Shown: positions 6,444 through 12,801 of the stretch, one piece after another
How positions within the stretch are numbered: the stretch's first letter is position 1
Layout: each line of letters begins with the position of its first letter
DNA from: JAVWGW01 sp036651575
Lineage (GTDB): Bacteria > Actinomycetota > Coriobacteriia > Coriobacteriales > Eggerthellaceae
DNA length: 20,854 bases
Direction: 5' to 3'
NCBI GenBank assembly: GCA_036651575.1
Contig: JAVVXN010000026.1
Span: 1 to 20,854, forward strand
Notes under the pieces: generated by a model
What the model saw: the letters and a program-made list of their open reading frames with translations, nothing else
What the model was told of the DNA's origin: nothing
Databases searched by the model: none
Position numbers and translations under genes: made by a program

Positions 6444-7835
6444 ATGGATGATTTCAAACCGAAAAATCTTATCTTCTTTATTATTTGCATTGCCGTGGGG
6501 ATAACGATCTCTTTCATTCCCGCTCCTGAAGGTCTTGATCATAACGCAATGATTTATCTTGGTACCTTTGTTGCGTTACTGATGCTCATGATTAAGCCCG
6601 TTATCCCCACGTGGATGTCATCGCTGTGCGCTCTGGCTGTTTTAGCGATAGCAAAAGTGGGAACGATACCGGTGGTGTTCAGCGCTTTTTCTGATAGCAT
6701 CTTTTGGCTTATGGTTGCAGTTTTCGCTTTTGCAACAGCGATTGCAAATTGTGGAGTTCTCAATCGTCTCGCTCTAAAGCTTCTTACCGTTTTTCCCAAG
6801 AACTATCGAGGACAAGTGCTGTCACTTATGGCTGCCGGCTTTGTCATGAGTCCGCTTATTCCTAGCTCAATGGCAAAAGTCAATCTTCTTCTGCCCATGG
6901 CAACCGCGATGACTGAACAGGTTGGCTATGAACCGAGAAGTAAACCAGCTCTTGGGCTTTTTACCGCTGCTTTTATGCCGTCCTATATTGGTTGCTACGC
7001 CTTTTTAACAGGAACCGCAAATGTTGCCTTCCTGGTCGGCGTACTTAAGCTTGATTTTTCGTGGATTGGCTGGCTGTCGGCAACCTTTATCTGGCTCATC
7101 ATTCTTTTGCTGGGAACGTTTATTTACTGCATGACCTATTGCAAGCCAGCGAAAAAGCTTGATTTGCCAAAGGGGTTCTTTGAGGGAAAGCTTAAAGACC
7201 TTGGAAAAATTTCCTTCAATGAAAAGGTAGCTATCGTAGTTATTGTCTGCGCACTTGCGACCTGGATTACACAGCCGTTGCACGGTTTTGATGCAGGCAT
7301 GGTTTGCATGGTGGCGACAGCGGTGCTCGTGCTTTTCGGAGTTCTCGACACAAAGGACTTCAACACCAAGATGCCTTGGGGTTTGTTGATTTTCATCGGT
7401 GCGTTTATTGCGTTCACGAATCTCATGTCCCCCCTCGGAATCAGCACTTGGCTCGCAAGCTTACTTGCTCCGATCATTACTCCTGTTGCAAGTAACGTCT
7501 GGATCTTCGTACCAGCACTTTGTATTATCACTTGGCTTCTTCGTTCGTTTATACCAGCACAAGCCGTTGTTCTTATTTCTTTGGCCGCAGTGTTCTCCCC
7601 CATACTGCCCGCAGCTGGAATTTCGTTATTCGTCTTAGGTTTCACCGAATACACCGTCGGCAATATTTGGTTTAACAAATTCCAAAATCCGCTTATCTTA
7701 GGCGTGGTTGCAGTTGCTGGCAACAAGTATGTGACAATTGACGAATTTAGAAAATCAGCTTGGGCCTACATGGCAATAGCCCTTGTTGCGCTCATGGGAA
7801 GTATCCCCTTATGGAGTGTCCTTGGCCTTTGCTAA
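6444..7835 (+). CDS. DASS/SLC13-type anion transporter (divalent anion:sodium symporter superfamily)
   Basis: A polytopic inner-membrane protein of 463 residues with about 11-12 hydrophobic segments and short loops. Two inverted halves are evident, each with a re-entrant region: MSPLIPSSMAKVNLLLPMA (about 135-153) and RSFIPAQAVVLISLAAVFSP (about 367-386). PWGLLIFIGAFIAF (about 311-324) is a typical DASS feature. The family moves di- and tricarboxylates or sulfate, commonly with sodium. The usual Ser-Asn-Thr substrate and sodium motifs are not kept: the first half has Ser141-Ser142-Met143 and the second Ala372-Gln373-Ala374. The substrate may therefore be unusual. It is the last gene of the TetR cassette and a terminator follows. 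The ATG at 6444 has the modest ribosome binding site AGAGAGG. Confidence 0.85.
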   Translation: MDDFKPKNLIFFIICIAVGITISFIPAPEGLDHNAMIYLGTFVALLMLMIKPVIPTWMSSLCALAVLAIAKVGTIPVVFSAFSDSIFWLMVAVFAFATAIANCGVLNRLALKLLTVFPKNYRGQVLSLMAAGFVMSPLIPSSMAKVNLLLPMATAMTEQVGYEPRSKPALGLFTAAFMPSYIGCYAFLTGTANVAFLVGVLKLDFSWIGWLSATFIWLIILLLGTFIYCMTYCKPAKKLDLPKGFFEGKLKDLGKISFNEKVAIVVIVCALATWITQPLHGFDAGMVCMVATAVLVLFGVLDTKDFNTKMPWGLLIFIGAFIAFTNLMSPLGISTWLASLLAPIITPVASNVWIFVPALCIITWLLRSFIPAQAVVLISLAAVFSPILPAAGISLFVLGFTEYTVGNIWFNKFQNPLILGVVAVAGNKYVTIDEFRKSAWAYMAIALVALMGSIPLWSVLGLC

Positions 7836-7863
7836 ACGAAGCACCAAAGAATCAAACGAAAAG

Positions 7864-7900
7864 AAAAAAGGGAGGCGGCTCAAATAGCTCCCCTTTTTTC
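7864..7900. terminator. Bidirectional terminator between convergent genes
   Basis: AAAAAAGGGAG on the left pairs with CTCCCCTTTTTT on the right (one extra C), around a 13-base loop, with T runs in both reading directions. It lies between the stop of the transporter and the stop of the minus-strand phosphodiesterase, so it can serve both. Confidence 0.75.
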
Positions 7901-7938
7901 TTTCTGTATCGCACCCTCACTCAGATTTCCTCAAAACA

Positions 7939-8448
7939 TTACAGCCCTTCAATGCGAACGTCCCCGAAACGACCGTCGTAGACGGAAAGTTTCGCAACCG
8001 ACGGTCTTGACCCGCCCCGAGGATACGTTACGCTGCCGGGGCAGACGAGAACCTGAGCGGCCCCGGCTTCCTTTCCGGTAATGATTTTCGGCACATGGGT
8101 ATGTCCGTATACGCACACCTGCGGCAGGGGCACCCCGCATTGAAGAGGGCCCGCCCCCTTTAGTGCGGCGAAAATATCCTCCCGATAGTGCGCCACCAAA
8201 AACCGGACACCTTCAATCACCGGTTGGGCGAATCGCCCCACCGCTTCGCCGTATTCGGCATAATCATTGTTACCAAGCACGGCATACACCACCGCAAGCG
8301 TCTCAAGCTCTCTGAGCACTTCAGGAGAGCAGATGTCGCCTGCATGGATGAGGTAATCACAGTCAGCCAAAGCCGCAAATGCAGCGGCCGGCAAGCGGCC
8401 GTGAGTATCGGAGACTATACCGACCGTTTTCACCAGACTATCGATCAT
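7939..8448 (-). CDS. YfcE/MJ0936-family metallophosphoesterase
   Basis: A cytoplasmic phosphodiesterase of the calcineurin-like superfamily, 169 residues from the chosen start. The dimetal motifs are all visible: Asp14 and His16 (SDTHG), Asp38 (AGD), Asn60 (GNND), His87, and His116/His118 (GHTHVP). Length and motif spacing match the YfcE group, which hydrolyses artificial phosphodiesters and whose cellular substrate is usually unknown. I chose the ATG at 8448 because GGAAAG lies seven bases before it and family members start close to the first beta strand. ATGs at 8454 and 8490 are possible alternatives; the last has a GGGA-type site and would add 14 residues. It is the last gene of the minus-strand cimA operon, 63 bases after the hydrolase gene. 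Confidence 0.9.
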   Translation of the reverse strand: MIDSLVKTVGIVSDTHGRLPAAAFAALADCDYLIHAGDICSPEVLRELETLAVVYAVLGNNDYAEYGEAVGRFAQPVIEGVRFLVAHYREDIFAALKGAGPLQCGVPLPQVCVYGHTHVPKIITGKEAGAAQVLVCPGSVTYPRGGSRPSVAKLSVYDGRFGDVRIEGL

Positions 8449-8511
8449 TGACATTCTTTCCAAAGAGTCCCTGCCGGAAAACATCCACATCCCCGGTGCG
8501 TCCCTTTTGTC

Positions 8512-9072
8512 CTACGCGCGGTTGATCACCTGGATTTGCAAACCCTCCATGACATCAAGGCATTTTTCGTTCAAAGCAGCATCGAAAGATGCCGTACAAG
8601 CAGCATCGACAATGACGGGGACTTCAGGACAGACGGTCTTGGCAATCACCGCGTTTGAAAGCACGCAAATATTAGACACGAGACCCACCAGCTCAATCGA
8701 CACGAACGGATGCATACCGATTTCCCCTGCGGCCAGCTGCGCGCACCTAAGCCACTCAAACAGCCCCGTCGACCCGAAGGCGGGCTTTAAAAAGACCGGG
8801 TCGCTCTTCTTACATAAACCAGCGACGCGTCCGTACAGATCATGGCCACTCGAACCCGTCACGCAATGGACAACCGGGAGTATTTTCCCCTCAAGCGTTT
8901 CGAGATATTCCGCTTCATGCGTATCGAGCGTGAACGCGACTTCATCGCCAGCAGCCCGATAGGCTTCGATTTTCCGCACTATCGGATCCTCGAGGTCTTC
9001 AGCACCGGCAAATCCCAGAGAGCCATCGACAAAGTCATTCTGATAATCGACAACTATGAGCAATCGTTTCAT
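8512..9072 (-). CDS. Cysteine hydrolase, isochorismatase/nicotinamidase family
   Basis: A 186-residue cytoplasmic hydrolase with the Asp-Lys-Cys triad of the isochorismatase fold: Asp9 (VDYQNDF), Lys96 (KPAFGSTG) and Cys136 (VSNICVLSN). Asp50 and His52 (LDTH) and His69 (VVHCVTG) resemble metal positions of nicotinamidases, and HCVTGSSGHDL is a typical segment of that branch. Nicotinamide to nicotinate conversion is the best specific guess, but related amidases share these features. Its ATG overlaps the stop of the upstream flavodoxin-fold gene by four bases (ATGA), so translation is coupled. A possible link with the NAD(P)H-dependent oxidoreductase is redox cofactor metabolism, which is inferred from context. 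Confidence 0.88.
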   Translation of the reverse strand: MKRLLIVVDYQNDFVDGSLGFAGAEDLEDPIVRKIEAYRAAGDEVAFTLDTHEAEYLETLEGKILPVVHCVTGSSGHDLYGRVAGLCKKSDPVFLKPAFGSTGLFEWLRCAQLAAGEIGMHPFVSIELVGLVSNICVLSNAVIAKTVCPEVPVIVDAACTASFDAALNEKCLDVMEGLQIQVINRA

Positions 9073-9626
9073 GAAACCATCATCTTCCTTGCCTTATTCA
9101 TCTGCGCTTCGATATCCATCCCGATAATATCGAGCCCCTCAGCTGCCACGAGGCGCACCTTGGGAATCCCAAACATTGCGGCGATGCCGCACACATAATC
9201 ATACCCGTAATTGGCCCCATCGAGAAAGCCTCCGCACGTGGTAACGTAGGTAAGCGTTTGAGCCTTGCATTGGCCGATGCATTCTCCCTGGTCCGTATAG
9301 ACGAAGGGGATGTTGCACACCGACACGTGTTCAAAATATACTTTGAGCGCTGCCGGAAATGATTGATCCCAGTAAGGAGCGCCGATAACGATCTCGTCGG
9401 CTTTTGCGAATTGGTGCGACAGATCAAACATCGAGTCATCGTAGCACCCGGTATTCTCAAGCGCCGATCGAGCTTCCAGCATGTCACCCTGAAAGGGAGC
9501 TAAATTCATTGTCGTCAAATCGACTTCAATCACGTTTTCCTTATCGGCGAGCAATTCTTTACACAATACGAGCGTTCTCGATTGATCGCGCCTCATGCAT
9601 GCGTTTACAAAAAGGGTTACCGTCAT
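9069..9626 (-). CDS. NAD(P)H-dependent FMN oxidoreductase, flavodoxin-like fold
   Basis: A predicted cytoplasmic flavoprotein of 185 residues related to FMN-dependent NAD(P)H:quinone or azo reductases. It begins with a beta strand and phosphate-binding loop region (LFVNACMRRDQSRT). The central IVIGAPYWDQSFPAALKVYF is the flavodoxin_2 signature of a strand followed by a Pro-Tyr-Trp loop and a helix that binds FMN. YVTTCGGFLDG in the second half matches the second FMN loop. The natural substrate cannot be deduced; quinones, azo or nitro compounds are known for the family. It overlaps both neighbours by four bases (ATGA), so it is translationally coupled within the cimA operon. Confidence 0.87.
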   Translation of the reverse strand: MTVTLFVNACMRRDQSRTLVLCKELLADKENVIEVDLTTMNLAPFQGDMLEARSALENTGCYDDSMFDLSHQFAKADEIVIGAPYWDQSFPAALKVYFEHVSVCNIPFVYTDQGECIGQCKAQTLTYVTTCGGFLDGANYGYDYVCGIAAMFGIPKVRLVAAEGLDIIGMDIEAQMNKARKMMVS

Positions 9627-9922
9627 CGGCTTTCTTCATCACCTTTCAAAATATCGAGAGCAAAGCGATACCCACCGCTTCCGTAGTTAAGCGATTTGGA
9701 AACACGGGCGATCGTTGTTGCAGAAGCTCCCGTTGTCGTCTCGATAGAAGTATAGGGTTTTCCCGCGTCGAGTAAACGAGCTACCGACAATCGCTGTGAG
9801 GTTTCTTTAATTTCTCGAATAGTAAACAGGTCCTCCAACAACGCAAAGACCGTATTCTCGTCATCGATGGATGAAAAGACCTTCAGCAGGTCTTCGACTT
9901 CCTTCGTTCGTAAATTTTCCAT
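9623..9922 (-). CDS. YerC/YecD family TrpR-like transcriptional regulator
   Basis: A 99-residue DNA-binding protein of the Trp-repressor superfamily. The helix-turn-helix region spans about 41-75: TIREIKETSQRLSVARLLD, then YTSIETTTGASATTIARVSKSL, in which the Thr-Gly-Ala-Ser turn and the TTIARVS recognition helix match YerC/YecD proteins. An all-helical N-terminal half would form the intertwined dimer. The ATG at 9922 has GAGGAA five bases upstream and shares one base with the cimA stop (TAATG). A longer in-frame start at 9976 would read through the end of cimA and is rejected. Its embedding in the operon suggests control of this operon, perhaps in response to an amino acid, but no ligand is known. 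Confidence 0.9.
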   Translation of the reverse strand: MENLRTKEVEDLLKVFSSIDDENTVFALLEDLFTIREIKETSQRLSVARLLDAGKPYTSIETTTGASATTIARVSKSLNYGSGGYRFALDILKGDEESR

Positions 9923-11505
9923 TATTTCCTCATTTTCATCAGGCCATATTCGATTGAATCCACAAGCGCATTCCACGACGCTTCAATAATGTTTTCCGAA
10001 ACACCGATCGTACCCCACGTATCATGCGAATCGCGCGTGGTAATCATGACGCGCGTTATGGCGTTTGTGCCGACGTTCTCATCGAGGATACGAACCTTGT
10101 AATCGATCAACTCCATATCGATCACTTCAGGATACGACGCCGAAATAGCCGCACGCAGCGCCGAGTCAAGAGCCCCGACAGGACCCATTCCTTCACCGGT
10201 TGCCACAAAGCGCTTGTCTCCCACATGAATCTTGATGGTCGCTTCACTTTGAGCATCTTTTGCCCGCGCTCCGGTATCTTCCTTATCGTCCACAATCACC
10301 CGAAAGCTTTCCAGCGTAAAATGTGGCTCAAAATCACCCTTGTGTGCATGGAGCAGCACCGCGAGCGACCCATCGGCGGTTTCGTAGGTAAACCCTTCTT
10401 TCTCGCGTTTCTTGATATCATCGAGAATGGTCTGCGTCAAGGGAGCATCCCTGGCAAGCTCGACGCCGAGGCTGTGCGCTTTCGACACCAACGATGCCTT
10501 GCCGGCAAGTTCGCTCATCAACATGCGGGCCGTATTTCCCACGCTACCCGGTGCAGCGTGTTCGTATGCCTCAGGAAAACGGGTGATCGCGCTCGCATGA
10601 AGCCCGCCTTTGTGAGCAAACGCCGAGGCACCTGCATAGGGATGATGAGCGGGAAGGGCCCTGTTGCACGTTGCCGCGACGAATTGAGCAACGCTCGTCA
10701 ACTGCGCAAGGTTTTCAGACCCCACGCATTCATATCCCATTTTCAATTCCAAATCGGCAATCACCGTCAACAGGTCGGCATTGCCCACCCGTTCGCCATA
10801 CCCATTAACGGTGCCCTGCACCTGGCCGCATCCCGCACGCACCGCCGCCAGCGTGTTGGCAACACCACACCCGGAATCGTTGTGGCAATGGATACCGAAA
10901 GACTGGCCAGAAAAGCGCGCGGTCGTTGTGGCAACGATTTCTTCCACTTCAAACGGCAGGGCGCCACCATTTGTCTCGCACAAAGCGATGACATCGGCCC
11001 CTGCGCGACTCGCCGTTTCCAAACAGCACAACGCATAGGCAGCATTGACTTTGTAGCCATCGAAGTAATGCTCGGCGTCGAAGATAACGCGCACGCCCTG
11101 CGCCTTTAAGTAGGCGACGGAGTCACCAATCATACGGAGATTTTCCTCAAGAGTGGTTTGCAGTGCCCGCTGGACCTGAGCGTCCCACGTCTTGCCCACA
11201 ATCGTAACAACCGGGGCTTTCGATGCAAGCAAATTCCTAAGACCACTATCTTGATCTGCCGAAACGCCCTTTTTACACGTTGAGCCAAACGCTGCGATCT
11301 GCGCATGGAGAAAAGACATTTTTTGCACTCGCTGAAAAAAAGCGATGTCCTTGGGATTCGATGCGGGAAAGCCACCTTCGATAAAATCGACCCCGAACGC
11401 ATCGAGACGGGCAACGATTCGTAACTTATCTTCCAGCGAGAGAGTGATACCTTCACACTGCTCACCATCACGCAGCGTGCAATCGTAGGTGAATATCTTC
11501 GCCAC
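9922..11505 (-). CDS. cimA: (R)-citramalate synthase
   Basis: Condenses pyruvate with acetyl-CoA to citramalate, the first step of the threonine-independent route to 2-oxobutyrate and isoleucine. It has 527 residues, the full length for CimA. The N-terminal TIM barrel carries CTLRDGEQ (metal ligand Asp13), GGFPASNP, HCHND (His206, His208) and NGYGERVGNAD (Asn242). The C-terminal part (about 390-525) looks like the LeuA-type allosteric dimerisation domain. Length, order and the FIEGGFPASNPKD segment favour CimA over 2-isopropylmalate synthase. The start is GTG with AAGGGA upstream. The next gene starts within its stop codon. Nearby ilvE on the same strand supports a role in branched-chain amino acid synthesis. 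Whether it is inhibited by isoleucine, as known for homologues, cannot be read here. Confidence 0.93.
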   Translation of the reverse strand: MAKIFTYDCTLRDGEQCEGITLSLEDKLRIVARLDAFGVDFIEGGFPASNPKDIAFFQRVQKMSFLHAQIAAFGSTCKKGVSADQDSGLRNLLASKAPVVTIVGKTWDAQVQRALQTTLEENLRMIGDSVAYLKAQGVRVIFDAEHYFDGYKVNAAYALCCLETASRAGADVIALCETNGGALPFEVEEIVATTTARFSGQSFGIHCHNDSGCGVANTLAAVRAGCGQVQGTVNGYGERVGNADLLTVIADLELKMGYECVGSENLAQLTSVAQFVAATCNRALPAHHPYAGASAFAHKGGLHASAITRFPEAYEHAAPGSVGNTARMLMSELAGKASLVSKAHSLGVELARDAPLTQTILDDIKKREKEGFTYETADGSLAVLLHAHKGDFEPHFTLESFRVIVDDKEDTGARAKDAQSEATIKIHVGDKRFVATGEGMGPVGALDSALRAAISASYPEVIDMELIDYKVRILDENVGTNAITRVMITTRDSHDTWGTIGVSENIIEASWNALVDSIEYGLMKMRK

Positions 11506-11548
11506 AGACTTCCCTTCTCAAGCGTTGGGGACAACACGAAAGCAAAAT

Positions 11549-11603
11549 AGAAATAAACCTCCCGAAAACGTGGTCGAAAGTTTTCTTCCACTTTTCGGGA
11601 GGT
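11549..11603 (-). terminator. Strong hairpin and T tract between ilvE and cimA
   Basis: Read on the minus strand, ACCTCCCGAAAA pairs perfectly with TTTTCGGGAGGT, extended inward by GTGG/CCAC across one bulged G, and followed by a T-rich stretch. It starts 12 bases after the ilvE stop. It looks like the ilvE terminator; because cimA begins only 44 bases beyond it, it may instead act as an attenuator that sets read-through into cimA. Confidence 0.85.
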
Positions 11604-11614
11604 CGCGGGTGCGC

Positions 11615-12538
11615 TTAAATTTCAGTCAGCCACTCTTTGTACTCTTCGACGTGACCATAGGCCACATTGAAGAAGCGATCCTGCAGTGCGCGGGTGATCG
11701 GACCGGGCTTGCCAACCTCGCGATCATCAACGCTTCCAATCGGAGTTAATTCAGCGGCAGAACCGGTCATGAATACTTCGTCGGCCACATACAGATCGGA
11801 GCGAACCAAGCTTTCCTCAAGTGCAGGAATATCGAGATCATCGGCCAAACACAGCACGGTATCGCGCGTGATACCTTCGAGCAGGCCATCGGACAGCGGA
11901 GGCGTAGAGAGCACGCCGTCACGAACGATAAACAGGTTTTCGCCCGTACCTTCGCACACAAGACCCGCTTCGTTGAGCATGATAGCTTCAGCATATCCGT
12001 GGCTTTTCGCCTCGATCTTAGCAAAAATGGAATTCATATACGATGCCGAGGATTTTACCGCAGGAGGAATAGCGTTGTTCGAGCGCTGGCGCCACGACGA
12101 GATACCGACGGCGACACCATTCTCGAGCGCATCGGGTCCGAGATAGGAATCCCAAGGCCACACGGCAATCATCGTTTCAACGGGCGAGCCGGTAGGGTCG
12201 ACACCCATGACCCCGTAACCACGGTAGACCAAAGGACGAATATAGCAGCTGGGCAGGTTATTTTTACGAATGAGATCAATGGTCGCCTGGCACAGTTCGT
12301 CAACCGAATACGGCAAATCGATCAGTGCAATTTTGCAGCTGCGGTGCAGACGAGCCATGTGGTCACGCAAACGGAAGATAAAGCTCTTGTCGGAATCGGG
12401 ATCTTTGTAACAACGAATACCCTCGAAAACAGCGGATCCGTAATGAAGCGAGTGGGAAAGCACGTGAGTGGTCGCGTCGGCCCAAGGAATCATTTCGCCA
12501 TTTTTCCAAATATATTCGGCTTCAGTTATGCCTGCCAT
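11615..12538 (-). CDS. ilvE: Branched-chain amino acid aminotransferase
   Basis: A pyridoxal-phosphate enzyme that transaminates the 2-oxo acids of isoleucine, leucine and valine with glutamate. It is cytoplasmic, with 307 residues, the normal length of class IV aminotransferases. Visible signatures are HSLHYGSAVFEGIR (29-42), Arg101 in YIRPLVYRGYG, the PLP lysine Lys162 in VKSSASYMNS, Glu196 in CEGTGENLF, GITRDTV, and MTGSAAELTPI near the C-terminus. The ATG at 12538 has AAGGAG nine bases upstream; an in-frame ATG 20 codons earlier would run through that site and is rejected. The gene is followed by a strong hairpin and then cimA. A probable separate promoter lies in the 263-base spacer after glutamine synthetase. 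Confidence 0.96.
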   Translation of the reverse strand: MAGITEAEYIWKNGEMIPWADATTHVLSHSLHYGSAVFEGIRCYKDPDSDKSFIFRLRDHMARLHRSCKIALIDLPYSVDELCQATIDLIRKNNLPSCYIRPLVYRGYGVMGVDPTGSPVETMIAVWPWDSYLGPDALENGVAVGISSWRQRSNNAIPPAVKSSASYMNSIFAKIEAKSHGYAEAIMLNEAGLVCEGTGENLFIVRDGVLSTPPLSDGLLEGITRDTVLCLADDLDIPALEESLVRSDLYVADEVFMTGSAAELTPIGSVDDREVGKPGPITRALQDRFFNVAYGHVEEYKEWLTEI

Positions 12539-12622
12539 AGTCTGACACTCCTTTTTCTTTTCAGCTATACCCTTACCGACGTCACATCGACGCTTCAAGA
12601 GTCTTTATCTCTATTCGAAAAC

Positions 12623-12648
12623 ACGGCACCGCCCCAGAGCGGCGCCGT
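12623..12648 (-). terminator. GC-rich hairpin between glutamine synthetase and ilvE
   Basis: On the minus strand ACGGCGCCGC pairs with GCGGTGCCGT (one G-T pair) around a 6-base loop, then GTTTTC. It is 154 bases after the glutamine synthetase stop and 85 before ilvE. It may be the late terminator of the former or a leader hairpin of the latter; a possible -10 sequence TACAAT at 12673-12668 just upstream would place it in an ilvE leader. I saw no T-box features in the spacer. Confidence 0.6.
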
Positions 12649-12801
12649 ATCCTGAACACGTCTCATCATTGTACTTCATTCAAGTAAAGTGCACCGATGC
12701 ATCCGGGGAGCGCAACATTTTTCAACGAAGTGTACACGGCAACGACGCAAACGCCAGGCGCCCTGCGACAAGTTGGCCACCACGACGTGCCGCTCGGTTA
12801 G

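Noticed and set aside
10024..11109. 361-codon plus-strand open frame opposite cimA
   Set aside because: It mirrors the codon pattern of cimA, whose catalytic motifs are intact. The translation is Arg/His-rich without domain features.
12539..12801. Possible T-box riboswitch or tRNA in the ilvE upstream spacer
   Set aside because: No T-box consensus (TGGNACC-type) or specifier hairpin and no cloverleaf could be found; only a single GC-rich hairpin is present.
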